The notes under the pieces: generated by a model
What the model was told of the DNA's origin: nothing
What the model saw: the letters and a program-made list of their open reading frames with translations, nothing else
Database searches by the model: none
Program-made: the position numbers and the translations under genes
Assembly: GCA_937941095.1 (NCBI GenBank)
Contig: CALDYJ010000013.1
Span: 16,674-80,673 of the forward strand
From: an uncultured Saprospiraceae bacterium
GTDB taxonomy: Bacteria > Bacteroidota > Bacteroidia > Chitinophagales > Saprospiraceae
Length of the DNA: 64,000 nt
Direction: 5' to 3'
Shown here: positions 9,313-18,237 of the stretch, in pieces
How positions within the stretch are numbered: the first letter of the stretch is position 1
How the letters are laid out: the number at the start of each line of letters is the position of its first letter

Positions 9313-10355
9313 TGGTCGATTTTCTAATCATTGGCCAAGGTTTAGCTGGAACGAGTTTGTCTTTGCAATTGATCGCAAAAAATAAAAGTGTTTTGGTGCT
9401 AGATGAAGAAAAACCATCTACTTCATCAATGATAGCAGCTGGAATTATGAATCCAGTAACAGGCAGGAGGTTTGTAAAATCTTGGCGATACAATGAAGTA
9501 TTTGACTTCGCTGAAAAGTATTACCAGCAATGGGAAAAGGATTTTGGAAAAAAGATATTTAAACCAAGTAAAATTTCAAGAGCACTTTTTAGTCATGAAG
9601 AGCATCATGACTTTTTAGCTAAAACAAATCAGAAAGAATACGCTCCATTTTTAAGTGAGCTTCAATCAATTGATTTTGAACAGCATTTTAAGCCTGCTAC
9701 TGCTTGGATTCAAGTAAAAGGAGCTAGGCTAAAAATAAAAGCTTACCTAGATCATTCGAGAAAGTTCCTTAAGCGAAAAAATGCCTATCAAAGAGACAGT
9801 TTCGACCATAACTTAATTAAACGGACTGATGATTTTTGGGAGTATAAAACCATTAAAGCAAAAAAGATTATTTTTTGTGAGGGGGCTAAAATTGTTAAAA
9901 ACCCATTTTTTAAAATGCTTCCTTTTGTACCGGCAAAAGGAGAAGTTTTAATCATAAAGGTACCTGGTTTAACATCTAATCAAATCTACAAGCATAAATG
10001 TTTTTTAGTACCATTTGGACATGACCATACCTTTTGGGTTGGTTCCACTTATGAATGGGATTTTAAAGATGCTGAACCAAGTGAAAAAAAGAAAGAAGAG
10101 CTTTTAAAAAAATTAAAACAAAGTTTAAAAATTGATTTTGAAGTTTTAGATCATTATGCTGCAATACGACCGGCTGGGAAAGACAGAAGACCATATATTG
10201 GTGAACATTTCGAACATGAAGGTCTATACCTTTTTAATGCACTTGGAACAAAAGGAGCTTCTTTGTCACCATATTGGGCAGATCATTTGGTAAGCCACTT
10301 GATAAGTAAGACTGACTTAGATGAAGAAGTAGATATTAATAGATTGCTAAGCTAA
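9312..10355 (+). CDS. FAD-dependent oxidoreductase (D-amino acid oxidase/glycine oxidase superfamily)
   Basis: 347 residues. The N-terminal Rossmann strand with GQGLAG (8-13) and the acidic end LDEE bind FAD. MIAAGIMNPVTGRR follows, a pattern typical of DAO-family enzymes that attack amino groups. The C-terminal region has AAIRPAGKDRRPYIG and FNALGTKGASLSPYWA, the usual second FAD-contacting stretch. Substrate unknown; small amine or imino acids are likely from the family. Translation is coupled to the YjbR gene by TAATG. The 3' end overlaps the convergent GNAT gene by 9 bases. Confidence 0.85.
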   Translation: MVDFLIIGQGLAGTSLSLQLIAKNKSVLVLDEEKPSTSSMIAAGIMNPVTGRRFVKSWRYNEVFDFAEKYYQQWEKDFGKKIFKPSKISRALFSHEEHHDFLAKTNQKEYAPFLSELQSIDFEQHFKPATAWIQVKGARLKIKAYLDHSRKFLKRKNAYQRDSFDHNLIKRTDDFWEYKTIKAKKIIFCEGAKIVKNPFFKMLPFVPAKGEVLIIKVPGLTSNQIYKHKCFLVPFGHDHTFWVGSTYEWDFKDAEPSEKKKEELLKKLKQSLKIDFEVLDHYAAIRPAGKDRRPYIGEHFEHEGLYLFNALGTKGASLSPYWADHLVSHLISKTDLDEEVDINRLLS

Positions 10356-10805
10356 TTTTAAAGCCATAATGGGCATAAATCGATCTGGAATAGAAGTTTC
10401 TTTTCGACCGATTACTTGAAAACCGTGATGTACATAAAAACCTTCAGCATTAGGATCAGAATCTAAATACATCACGTCAAATTTCATGTTTTGAGCAAAG
10501 ATAATTGCTTCCCCAAGCAATAAGGATCCTATTCCTTGCTTTATAAAATCCGGATGAATGAAAAGGTTGTCTAGCTTAATCTTGTTCTCTCCAGCATCTA
10601 CAAGTGCATAATAAGCAGCAATCTCTTCATCAATAATGCATTTGAAAACATAATGATCTATAATGTAATCTTCTGAAATGTTTAGCTCATCATCCCATTC
10701 TTCCATTTGTTCTTTTGAATAGCCCCAAAACGCTTTTGATCGTTTAGTAATCTGAGACAAGATTTGTGCGTCTTTAGGAGTAGCAGGAAGGATGGTCCAA
10801 TTCAT
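10347..10805 (-). CDS. GNAT family N-acetyltransferase
   Basis: 152 residues. The acetyl-CoA binding motif A is clear: LDNLFIHPDFIKQGIGSLLL, with Q90-G91-I92-G93 holding the pyrophosphate. The motif B region FYVHHGFQVIGR follows. The acceptor substrate is unknown. Convergent with the FAD oxidoreductase gene (9-base overlap). It lies 8 bases downstream of the TPR protein gene, so it probably belongs to the same - strand transcription unit. Confidence 0.9.
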   Translation of the reverse strand: MNWTILPATPKDAQILSQITKRSKAFWGYSKEQMEEWDDELNISEDYIIDHYVFKCIIDEEIAAYYALVDAGENKIKLDNLFIHPDFIKQGIGSLLLGEAIIFAQNMKFDVMYLDSDPNAEGFYVHHGFQVIGRKETSIPDRFMPIMALKLA

Positions 10806-10813
10806 ATTAATGT

Positions 10814-11929
10814 TTACTTCCAGTTGTTGAAAGCACTGGATTCGAAAAGTTCAGGATATTGCTCTTTTACAAATTTAGTGATTTCTTTTTTCTTGAATTG
10901 AAATTTACTTCTCAATTCTTCCAGAACTTCTACAGCTAATGGGTATTTTTTTTGACTTTCATATACTACAAATAAACTGTCGTAAGCATCTAAAAAGGTT
11001 GGATAATTTTTGGTTACTGATTTATAGTGTTTGGCTGCATTTTCAAGATCTCCTTTGATGTAGTGTACATTACCCCGCATATAATCAATAAAATCATCGT
11101 CCGTATAAGAAGACAAACTATCCAAGGCAGTTAAGCTTCCATCATAATCTTCTTTGTTCATTAAATAATCTATGCTCAAAAGAAAAAGGCTAATGTCTTT
11201 AGGGTATTTTTTTACATAAGTTTCATAATATTTATCGTATTGATCTTCCTGCCCTTCGCCACAGAGCAACATGCCATTTAAGAGGACAGCTTTTTCATTG
11301 ATCATGCTGCTGTCAATTTCATTAAATTTTTGAACAGCTTTTTCGTATTTTTTATCTTCATAAAATTCTTGAGCTTCTTGGATTTTTTGAAATGCCTTAA
11401 TTGTTTTCGTATCATCAAAAGTCCATTCATTGCCTTTTACCATATCTTTTATGGCCATCAAGTAAAGGCGTTTCATTGTCTGACTGAAGAATTCTCCTGA
11501 TATAAAGATGTAGACGTCATTAATGATGTATGACCCAGCTTCTTCTACTACTAAATATTCGTGATAACTGAGGCCTGATTCTCCAAAAAATCTGAAGACT
11601 AAGTAGAAGCTACCATCTGAGTTTTCATAAAAGTTGAAAAAATCATAGTAAGTGCCATTTTGTATCTCAGATGCGATTTTGTTAAAGAATGATGAAAAAA
11701 TACCTGACTTGAAGGAATCATTAAAAGCTTTCATTTTTGGATCACCTAAGTCATGGATAAGTACATGCTCAAAAACTAATTCTTGATCAAATAGCTTGCA
11801 CACTTCGTCTCCTTTATTTTCATATAGAAGGCTTTCTATTTTTGATCCAAAAGCAAGGACCAAACTGTCTTTGGATTGAGCACAACAATCCGAAAAAGCG
11901 AAAACAATTAAAACAACCAATATTCTCAT
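10814..11929 (-). CDS. Exported tetratricopeptide-like protein of unknown function
   Basis: 371 residues with a short signal peptide (MRILVVLIVFAFSDCCAQ). The first half (about 20-175) is a mixed alpha/beta region without a recognised domain. The second half has helical repeats of TPR style, for example EAQEFYEDKKYEKAVQKFNEI, GNVHYIKGDLENAAKHYKSV and YESQKKYPLAVEVLEEL. It likely sits in the periplasm and mediates protein contacts. It ends 8 bases before the GNAT gene and starts 10 bases after the RNA methyltransferase stop. No enzymatic motif seen. Confidence 0.75.
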   Translation of the reverse strand: MRILVVLIVFAFSDCCAQSKDSLVLAFGSKIESLLYENKGDEVCKLFDQELVFEHVLIHDLGDPKMKAFNDSFKSGIFSSFFNKIASEIQNGTYYDFFNFYENSDGSFYLVFRFFGESGLSYHEYLVVEEAGSYIINDVYIFISGEFFSQTMKRLYLMAIKDMVKGNEWTFDDTKTIKAFQKIQEAQEFYEDKKYEKAVQKFNEIDSSMINEKAVLLNGMLLCGEGQEDQYDKYYETYVKKYPKDISLFLLSIDYLMNKEDYDGSLTALDSLSSYTDDDFIDYMRGNVHYIKGDLENAAKHYKSVTKNYPTFLDAYDSLFVVYESQKKYPLAVEVLEELRSKFQFKKKEITKFVKEQYPELFESSAFNNWK

Positions 11930-11939
11930 AAATTAATTT

Positions 11940-13166
11940 TTATGGATTCTTGCTGATCAAAGCCATGTAGAATCCATCAGTTCCATTTTTATAAGGACTG
12001 AGTAATTGTTCTTTTTCTAATTGGTAATTTTCATTTTCTTTTAAAAACCGGATAACTTGGTTTTGATTTTCTTGTTTTAGGATGCTACAAGTAGCATAGA
12101 CCATTTTACCTCCAGGTTTCAACATTTGTGAATAGCGCTTCAAAATATCATATTGTACAGCGACTACTTCTTCTAAGTATGTTGGTTTGATTTTCCATTT
12201 TGCATCAGGATTTCTTCTGAGGACACCCAAACCTGTGCACGGGACATCCAATAGAAGTCGATCTGCTGATTCTTTTAGTCGTTTGATGACTTTAGAACTG
12301 GCGATGTGTCTGGTTTCGATGTTGTGTAATCCTTGTCTCTTTGCTCTTCGTTTAAGTTCTTTCAACTTCCATTCCTCTGTATCCATAGCAATAATAATTC
12401 CTTTATTGGAAGTTAAAGTGCCTAAGTGTAAGGTTTTTCCACCAGCTCCTGCACAAGCATCGATAATTCGCATGCCTGCTTCTACTTCAAGGAAAGGAGC
12501 AATCATTTGACTGCCCAAATCTTGAACTTCAAAAAGCCCTTTTTTGAAGGCTTGACTAGCAAATAGGTTTCTTCTTTTGACGATTTTTAAGGCACTTTTA
12601 GTTTTGCTCGAAGGCTCTGTATTTATCCCTTCATTGGCCAAACTTGCCATTAAGTCTTTTGCTGATGTTTTAGATTCATTCACTCTAATGTAAACGGAGG
12701 CTTGCTCATTTAAAGCGCTGAGTTGATTTTCCCATTCATTACCAAATTCTTCTTCTCCTAATTGGTCTATCCAATCAGGGATGGAATGCTTTATGGCTCT
12801 TGCTGCATTTGCCAAATTAATTTTTGCAGCAACATCCAGGGAATTGGAAAATTTGAATTCTTTCCAATCTGGAACTGTATAGCCACTTTTAGCCAAATGA
12901 ATGCCTAAGATCGACCACAGCGTTCCTTCTTTAGTATTACTTGTTTTAGTGCCATTGATGTAATGAAGCAAGCGCCACCACCTAACAATCTCGTAGGTGT
13001 TTTCTGCAATAAAGCTGCGATCTCTTGAGCCCCATTTTTTATTGGACTTTAGAATGTATTCAATGGCCTTAGAAGCTTTTCTGCCTTCAAAAAAGATTAA
13101 ATCTAACGATTGGATGACAGCCTTAGCCAGCGGTGGATGAATTTTGGAAAGTTTATTTTCTGGCAT
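11940..13166 (-). CDS. RsmB/NOP family RNA (cytosine-5) methyltransferase
   Basis: 408 residues. The N-terminal part (about 10-130) is an all-helical NusB-like domain as in RsmB. The C-terminal catalytic domain has the SAM motif IDACAGAGGKTLHLG (235-249) and both cysteines of the m5C mechanism: C310 in LLDVPCTGLG and C360 in YATCSILKQEN. It should methylate a cytosine in rRNA or tRNA. The homology is to RsmB (16S C967), but a different site is possible since Bacteroidota have several such enzymes. First gene of a likely three-gene - strand unit with the TPR protein and GNAT. Confidence 0.9.
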   Translation of the reverse strand: MPENKLSKIHPPLAKAVIQSLDLIFFEGRKASKAIEYILKSNKKWGSRDRSFIAENTYEIVRWWRLLHYINGTKTSNTKEGTLWSILGIHLAKSGYTVPDWKEFKFSNSLDVAAKINLANAARAIKHSIPDWIDQLGEEEFGNEWENQLSALNEQASVYIRVNESKTSAKDLMASLANEGINTEPSSKTKSALKIVKRRNLFASQAFKKGLFEVQDLGSQMIAPFLEVEAGMRIIDACAGAGGKTLHLGTLTSNKGIIIAMDTEEWKLKELKRRAKRQGLHNIETRHIASSKVIKRLKESADRLLLDVPCTGLGVLRRNPDAKWKIKPTYLEEVVAVQYDILKRYSQMLKPGGKMVYATCSILKQENQNQVIRFLKENENYQLEKEQLLSPYKNGTDGFYMALISKNP

Positions 13167-13182
13167 ATTGGTGTATAAAAGT

Positions 13183-13213
13183 AAGGATACTAAAGTTTTA
13201 ATTTAGTATCCTT
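13183..13213 (-). terminator. Intrinsic terminator after the nucleotidyltransferase gene
   Basis: Perfect 12-bp inverted repeat (13183-13194 with 13202-13213) around a 7-base loop, 40 bases past the stop codon of the - strand gene at 13254. On the - strand it is followed by a moderately T-rich stretch (ACTTTTATA). Confidence 0.65.
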
Positions 13214-13253
13214 AAAATAGTTTTAAAAACTATGTTTCTATTTTATTTTTAGT

Positions 13254-14180
13254 TTAAATACTTGCAGTCAAATTATTCCAAAGGTTGTTTGGGTATACAT
13301 TTTTGTTAACCAAGTTATTTATACTTTCTACCGTTGATTCTTTATCGTTTGCATAAGTAACCCCAAACCACTTTGAATCGGTTGGTAATACAGCTATGTT
13401 TTTCTTTAGTTCATTAATTTGAGAATCCAAGACTAAAGGTAAAAAGAATTCACTTTTAGGCTCATCTTTTCTTGCCTTTAAAAATTCAACAAACTTTGTT
13501 TCCATGTAATCAAAGATGGCTGGACTAAAACCCATTAAGTTCATGGATACAATAGTTTCTTCACCTAAGCTGTACAATTTATCATCCTCAGTATATACAA
13601 TTTGCTTTGAAGCAAATTTTCTTTCAATACCTGTACGCTCATTGATTCTAACTAAGTTTGAATTTTCATCCGTTACACAAACACCTCTGTTGACATCTCC
13701 ATTATCAGACAAAGTGTTTTTAAGTTTGTAACCTACGATTACAGCATCTAAAGATTTTTGATCCATTTTACTTAGGTAGCCGTGGATTAAACTAAAAGCT
13801 TCTCTTCCATAAAAGTCGTCGCCATTGATGACAGCAAATGGTGCATTGATCTTATCTTTCGCTACCAAAACAGCATGTGCTGTACCCCATGGTTTTTTAC
13901 GAGCTGGTGGAAGACTGATGCCATTTGGAAGCATGTCTAATGCTTGGATACAATAGTCAACTTCAATTTTATCTTTATACTTATCAAGAAACACTTGCTT
14001 GAAATCTTCTTCGATGTCTTTTCTAATAACAAATACAACTTTGCCAAAACCGGCACGAATTGCATCAAAAATGGAATAATCGATAATTGTTTCTCCAGAT
14101 GGACCAAAAGAATCCATTTGTTTTAAACCACCGTATCTACTGCCCATTCCTGCGGCTAAAATCAATAAACTTGGTTTCAT
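13254..14180 (-). CDS. Nucleotidyltransferase (sugar-1-phosphate/NTP transferase family)
   Basis: 308 residues. The N-terminus ILAAGMGSRYGGLKQ is the NTP-binding loop of GT-A-like nucleotidyltransferases, followed by the region PSGETIIDYSIFDA. PWGTAHAVLVAKD and the acidic FAVINGDDFYGREAF (metal-binding Asp pair) complete the active site. Such enzymes activate a phosphorylated sugar or similar compound with an NTP. The substrate is not determined; no sugar pathway genes adjoin it. Monocistronic by layout, with a terminator behind it and a 155-base divergent region before it. Confidence 0.85.
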   Translation of the reverse strand: MKPSLLILAAGMGSRYGGLKQMDSFGPSGETIIDYSIFDAIRAGFGKVVFVIRKDIEEDFKQVFLDKYKDKIEVDYCIQALDMLPNGISLPPARKKPWGTAHAVLVAKDKINAPFAVINGDDFYGREAFSLIHGYLSKMDQKSLDAVIVGYKLKNTLSDNGDVNRGVCVTDENSNLVRINERTGIERKFASKQIVYTEDDKLYSLGEETIVSMNLMGFSPAIFDYMETKFVEFLKARKDEPKSEFFLPLVLDSQINELKKNIAVLPTDSKWFGVTYANDKESTVESINNLVNKNVYPNNLWNNLTASI

Positions 14181-14311
14181 ATATTAAATTTTTACTAATG
14201 TAGTGATATTCAAAGAAATTGCAATGAAATTATAAACTTTGCTCTAAAATTTGTTGAAGAAATAACCTTAATAAGACCTAAAATTCTAAACTAGGTCACT
14301 ATATAATAGCC

Positions 14312-14319
14312 TATCTTTG
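14312..14319 (+). promoter_or_regulatory. Candidate -7 box (TATCTTTG)
   Basis: Exact match to TAnnTTTG, 16 bases before the ATG at 14336, in the divergent region between the nucleotidyltransferase and the S1 protein gene. The -33 element is not obvious. Confidence 0.45.
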
Positions 14320-14335
14320 CCACATAATTTATTCA

Positions 14336-15175
14336 ATGATATTACTGGGAAGAATACAAGAATTACAAATTGATCGGAAGACGAGTGTTGGGTTTTATTT
14401 GGTAGATGCTCAAAATACAGAAGACGTACTTTTTCCTAATCAATACATTAGCCCGAGGATGGAAGAAGGGGATGTTTTAGAAGTCTTTGTTTATAAAGAC
14501 AATGAAAATAGGATGGTTGCTACTACAGAATTTCCCTACATCACGGTCGGAAAATTTGCTTACTTAAAGGTTAATCAAGTCAACAAGTTTGGAGCATTTT
14601 TAGATTGGGGAATGAAATACAAAGAACTTTTGGTGCCCTTTAAAAACCAAGCGAATCGTATGGAAGAAGGGAAGGCTTATATCGTCTATTTGTACGAAGA
14701 TGAAGATACACGAAGATTAGTAGCCACCAGCAAAATCAATAATTTTTTGGAAACCATCGTAAAAGATGAATTAAAAGTTGGTCAAGAAGTGGAACTACTT
14801 GCAAGAGGCTATACCGAGATAGGGCTAAATGTAATCATCAACCATGATTTTCAAGGAATCATTTATAAAGATGAGATCTTCGAACGCATTGATACTGGCG
14901 ATCAAATAAAAGGTTATGTAAAAAGAATTCGAGAAGACGGTAAAGTGGATATTAGCCTCCAGGCAATAGGTTATAATAATGTTCCGCCTAATGCAGCTCT
15001 TATTCTTGAAGAACTAAAAAAGAATAAAGGTTTTCTCCCTTTTAATGATAAGTCTGATCCTGACGATATCCGTGATATGTTTGGCATTAGCAAAAAGATC
15101 TTTAAAAAGTCAATTGGAGCACTTTATAAACAAAAAATTATTGAGATAAAAAAAGAAGGTATCCATCTCTTGTAA
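14336..15175 (+). CDS. cvfB: S1 RNA-binding domain protein, CvfB/YitL family
   Basis: 279 residues, the usual CvfB size. Several S1-like beta-barrels are arranged in tandem: one near the N-terminus (RKTSVGFYLVDA), one around residues 75-135 (LKVNQVNKFGAFLDWG), and one around 140-220 ending in IREDGKVDISLQ. A C-terminal winged-helix-like segment follows (FGISKKIFKKSIGALYKQ, about 240-279). CvfB proteins bind RNA; in firmicutes they affect virulence gene expression. The target in this organism is unknown. It faces the thioredoxin-like gene at its 3' end. Confidence 0.9.
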   Translation: MILLGRIQELQIDRKTSVGFYLVDAQNTEDVLFPNQYISPRMEEGDVLEVFVYKDNENRMVATTEFPYITVGKFAYLKVNQVNKFGAFLDWGMKYKELLVPFKNQANRMEEGKAYIVYLYEDEDTRRLVATSKINNFLETIVKDELKVGQEVELLARGYTEIGLNVIINHDFQGIIYKDEIFERIDTGDQIKGYVKRIREDGKVDISLQAIGYNNVPPNAALILEELKKNKGFLPFNDKSDPDDIRDMFGISKKIFKKSIGALYKQKIIEIKKEGIHLL

Positions 15176-15211
15176 TTTACATTGAAGCTCATAGTAATTA
15201 TAAAGCCAAGT

Positions 15212-16246
15212 TTAACTTTTCAGCAAACCGTTCCAATGAGTGCTCATTTTTGAGTTTACACAAGATTTATCAGTCTTAAGCGTACCATCGTTCAAAAGAC
15301 TAAATAATTCATGCTGTCTTGGTGATAGGAATTGATCAACATTTTTATGGTCTCCAATAGCAGCATTTACCTTAGCTTGCTGCAAAGGTGTCATAGGTAT
15401 AAATCTATATTTTGATTTGCTTAAATAATATTTGACTTCTTTATCGCTTTGGAACTTACCACTTTGTTTTACCTTAGGTCCATCTGTTTTCCTTCTCAAT
15501 TCGGCAATATCGTAATCTTCATCTAAGTATACTTCGTTTGCACATTTTGATTTTCCAGCTTTTTCAACTAAGTCAGCGAGGCTCAATTTGTCTTCATTGT
15601 AATTTACCTTAACCACTTCTTTTCCATGCATAAAACCAGCTTCAGTTGAGACGACGCCGTCAATTTTTGAAATTTCTTTTTCTCCAGTCCAAAAACAATA
15701 CATGGATAAATTTGCTGTTTTTAAATGGTCACGTGCATTTAACTCGGATTGATAAAGACTTAAATAAGCAGGAACCTCTTTCTTGTCTTTTTGGATGGAA
15801 TTAATTATATGATTTAAAAGTGCCCGATTCGAAAGATCGTTTGCTAATCTATCACTTTTATTTTTGCCTTCTTGATTTACAATTCGGACAACTGGATTAT
15901 TCCATGAAGGTTCTCCATACTGTGCTAAGATTCTTTCGTCTTCTCCTTCTTTATTATTATAGATGCATAGTGGAACAAAGTAAGTTTCAATGGCTTCAAC
16001 AATCAATGGATCTGAAAGTGCACCATTACCATACCTTGTACAATTTGAACAACCAGGGACTTCTTGAAATAAAATTAGGATAGGCAAGTCATTGTCTTTC
16101 GCGGTTGCCAAAGCGTCATCATAATTTCTTAACCAGTTTACTTTACCAAGCTCTGTTGGGTTATCTTGAGGTAAGGTAAAACTTAATTGAGCAAGGCAAA
16201 GCGATTGCATGCATATACTAAATGTAAAAGCGAGTAGGTATTTCAT
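15212..16246 (-). CDS. Exported thioredoxin-like protein with a truncated MsrA-like module
   Basis: 344 residues with a signal peptide (1-20, ending CLAQ). The thioredoxin-like domain (about 33-155) has a CxxC site at VPGCSNC (C66, C69). The segment 182-232 resembles the peptide-methionine sulfoxide reductase A core: YCFW with C184, E189, GVVSTEAG, then VVKVNY. The MsrA part that contains the TGHAE stretch is missing. The C-terminal third (265-315, RFIPMTPLQQAKVN and FLSPRQ) is conserved-looking but unassigned. A periplasmic redox or methionine-repair role is inferred. I chose the ATG at 16246, directly before the signal peptide; an upstream start at 16270 would overlap the DUF1415 gene. Confidence 0.75.
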   Translation of the reverse strand: MKYLLAFTFSICMQSLCLAQLSFTLPQDNPTELGKVNWLRNYDDALATAKDNDLPILILFQEVPGCSNCTRYGNGALSDPLIVEAIETYFVPLCIYNNKEGEDERILAQYGEPSWNNPVVRIVNQEGKNKSDRLANDLSNRALLNHIINSIQKDKKEVPAYLSLYQSELNARDHLKTANLSMYCFWTGEKEISKIDGVVSTEAGFMHGKEVVKVNYNEDKLSLADLVEKAGKSKCANEVYLDEDYDIAELRRKTDGPKVKQSGKFQSDKEVKYYLSKSKYRFIPMTPLQQAKVNAAIGDHKNVDQFLSPRQHELFSLLNDGTLKTDKSCVNSKMSTHWNGLLKS

Positions 16247-16253
16247 GTTAAAA

Positions 16254-16772
16254 TTATTTTTTTTTACCAAACAATTTATTCATTAAAGCAATGTTACGAG
16301 TTGGAATAGATTCTGTTTCTCCAACATATAAATCTATGGCTTTAGTTACCTCGTCTATTTTTAATAGATGTATTAAAGCATGAGGTGATCTATTTGTTTT
16401 ATTGCTGGGTTCGTCAGCTTGAGTTCCTGCAAATTGATAATTTGGATGAAAACTAGCTAGCTGAAATTTTTCATCCCATTGATTTTCTTCCATTAAAAAC
16501 TGGGAAAGATCTAAAACGTCCAAATAGCTTTCAAAATCTTCGTCCAACCATGGGAGAATTAAAAAGGAAGTACTGAATTTGGGATGATCGCTTAGCTCTT
16601 CCAATTCTTTGGTAAATAATTTGGGCCAATCAATAAAACTTTTTTTATTGAAAACCACAAAATTAACTTCCTCATTTTCCATGGGCTTTGAAGCAAATGG
16701 ACACAAGCTGTGTTTAATGACGAATCCATTGATCCATTCTTTCGTATCCTTTATAAAACGCTGTTCTTCCAA
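16254..16772 (-). CDS. DUF1415 family protein
   Basis: 172 residues from the TTG at 16772. The family hallmark is present: an N-terminal helix followed by HSLCPFA (FIKDTKEWINGFVIKH just before it). The central LILPW, the FHPNYQFAG stretch and NRSPHALIHLLK follow. Function unknown. With the TTG start the N-terminus has the length typical of the family; a GTG at 16868 would extend it by 32 residues into the divergent phosphatidylcholine synthase gene, so I rate it less likely. The stop is 7 bases before the thioredoxin-like gene, so the two form an operon. Confidence 0.8.
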   Translation of the reverse strand: MEEQRFIKDTKEWINGFVIKHSLCPFASKPMENEEVNFVVFNKKSFIDWPKLFTKELEELSDHPKFSTSFLILPWLDEDFESYLDVLDLSQFLMEENQWDEKFQLASFHPNYQFAGTQADEPSNKTNRSPHALIHLLKIDEVTKAIDLYVGETESIPTRNIALMNKLFGKKK

Positions 16773-16838
16773 AATTGAGTATAATTGTAAGATTATTGAT
16801 TGTCTAATATAAGACAGCGGGTATTCAAAGTAGTCATA

Positions 16839-17534
16839 ATGAGAAAGTTTTTTGCCTGGGCTGTTCACATTTTTACAGCGTCAGGATTGATTGCTGGTTT
16901 TTGTTCTATTTTAGCCATTAATGAAGGAGATTGGCGCATGGCCATGTTTTTTCTGGTCATTGCTTTAGTCATTGACGGCATTGATGGAACTTTTGCGAGA
17001 ATAGTAAAAGTAAAAGAAGTCTTACCCAAGGTTGATGGCAAAATGATAGACTATGTGGTAGACTTTGTAAATTATGCGTTCATTCCAGCCTATTTTTTCC
17101 ATGCAGCTGGTCTGGTAAGCGATTCATTTGCCCTTCCTTTGAGTTTTTTGATTCTTTTAGTTTCGGCCATTTATTATGGTCGAGAGGGGATGGTTTCAAA
17201 TGATAACTACTTCATCGGTTTTCCCGTTTTGTGGAACATTGCAATATTTTACCTGGTTTTTATCTTTCAAACAACAGCATTAGTAAATGCAATGATTGTG
17301 ATAATTTTAGCAATCCTTCATTTTGTCCCTATTAAATGTGCTTACCCATCTCAAGCTTCTCGTCTAAAATGGCCATCCATTATTGTTAGCATTTGGTTTG
17401 CTGGAATTATCACCTATGCTACCTATGTCTATCCAGAAGTTTCTATTCTTGTGCGAATTCAAGCAATGTTAATATTACTTTATTTTGGAATCCTATGTAT
17501 TTTCGATACTTTTGAAATAGGCAAATCGTCATAA
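16839..17534 (+). CDS. pcs: Phosphatidylcholine synthase (CDP-diacylglycerol:choline phosphatidyltransferase)
   Basis: 231 residues. It carries the CDP-alcohol phosphatidyltransferase motif in full: D46, D49-G50, A53-R54, G67, D71, D75. The N-terminus AWAVHIFTASGLIAG is typical of Pcs rather than of phosphatidylserine or phosphatidylglycerophosphate synthases. About eight hydrophobic segments place it in the inner membrane. It would make phosphatidylcholine directly from CDP-diacylglycerol and choline. The start is the ATG at 16839; an in-frame TTG upstream adds a polar stretch lacking family likeness. The next gene begins 6 bases after the stop. Confidence 0.85.
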   Translation: MRKFFAWAVHIFTASGLIAGFCSILAINEGDWRMAMFFLVIALVIDGIDGTFARIVKVKEVLPKVDGKMIDYVVDFVNYAFIPAYFFHAAGLVSDSFALPLSFLILLVSAIYYGREGMVSNDNYFIGFPVLWNIAIFYLVFIFQTTALVNAMIVIILAILHFVPIKCAYPSQASRLKWPSIIVSIWFAGIITYATYVYPEVSILVRIQAMLILLYFGILCIFDTFEIGKSS

Positions 17535-17540
17535 GGTATA

Positions 17541-18134
17541 ATGAGTGAGGAAAAAGTAGATTCACAAGAAGAAGGGGCAGCAAAGCCTTTCTTGAATTTG
17601 GATAAGAAATTCATGTTTCTGATTGTCTTGATCATTTTATATGCAGTGTCTAAAAGTTGCAATGATACTAACAGCATAGCTTCTTGCCAAACAGAACTGC
17701 TAAACTTATATGATGGAGACGATTGGCGTCTAGATAGTTTTTGTGTTTGCCAGAATGATCTTTTGAATGAAAAAAACAATTGGTTTGTAAAAGAACAAAT
17801 TCGGAATCACGGATTAATTGATTTCTTTATGAAAGCTGACACTACAGGCATTAAAGTTCCCATTTTAAAATGCCTAAAATCAAATGTCTCTGATCCAAAA
17901 AACAAAGCTTTTGCCTTAAAGGGTGGATTCAAAGAGCTTATGGTTAGCAAGTGTATGGACTTAGTCAAAGACCCTGATTTTAACAAAAAGCATGATGTTG
18001 AGCTGTATTGCAGCTGCTTTATGAATAAGAACAGAGGTAAATTAAAGATTAATACAGTTTTTGAAAATGATTTCTTCTTTATAGAAAACTTTATGCCACT
18101 CGATTCTCTCTGTTTAGAAACAAGTTATCGTTAA
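17541..18134 (+). CDS. Single-pass membrane protein with Cys-rich exported domain, unknown
   Basis: 197 residues. A short N-terminal cytoplasmic tail (1-24) is followed by one membrane segment (FMFLIVLIILYAV) and an extracytoplasmic part with many cysteines, including two FCVC/YCSCF-like clusters (about residues 72-75 and 154-157). Paired clusters of this kind usually form disulfides. I do not recognise the family. It begins 6 bases after pcs and is probably co-transcribed, so a membrane-related role is possible. Confidence 0.6.
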   Translation: MSEEKVDSQEEGAAKPFLNLDKKFMFLIVLIILYAVSKSCNDTNSIASCQTELLNLYDGDDWRLDSFCVCQNDLLNEKNNWFVKEQIRNHGLIDFFMKADTTGIKVPILKCLKSNVSDPKNKAFALKGGFKELMVSKCMDLVKDPDFNKKHDVELYCSCFMNKNRGKLKINTVFENDFFFIENFMPLDSLCLETSYR

Positions 18135-18237
18135 TTCTTTTCCTAAATCCTACATCGAGTTTCCATCCATATTCGTCGTGAATTTTTGCAAATAAGCCAT
18201 TTCTCCTGCAATTTAGTTTTAATCAAAATTTATTATT

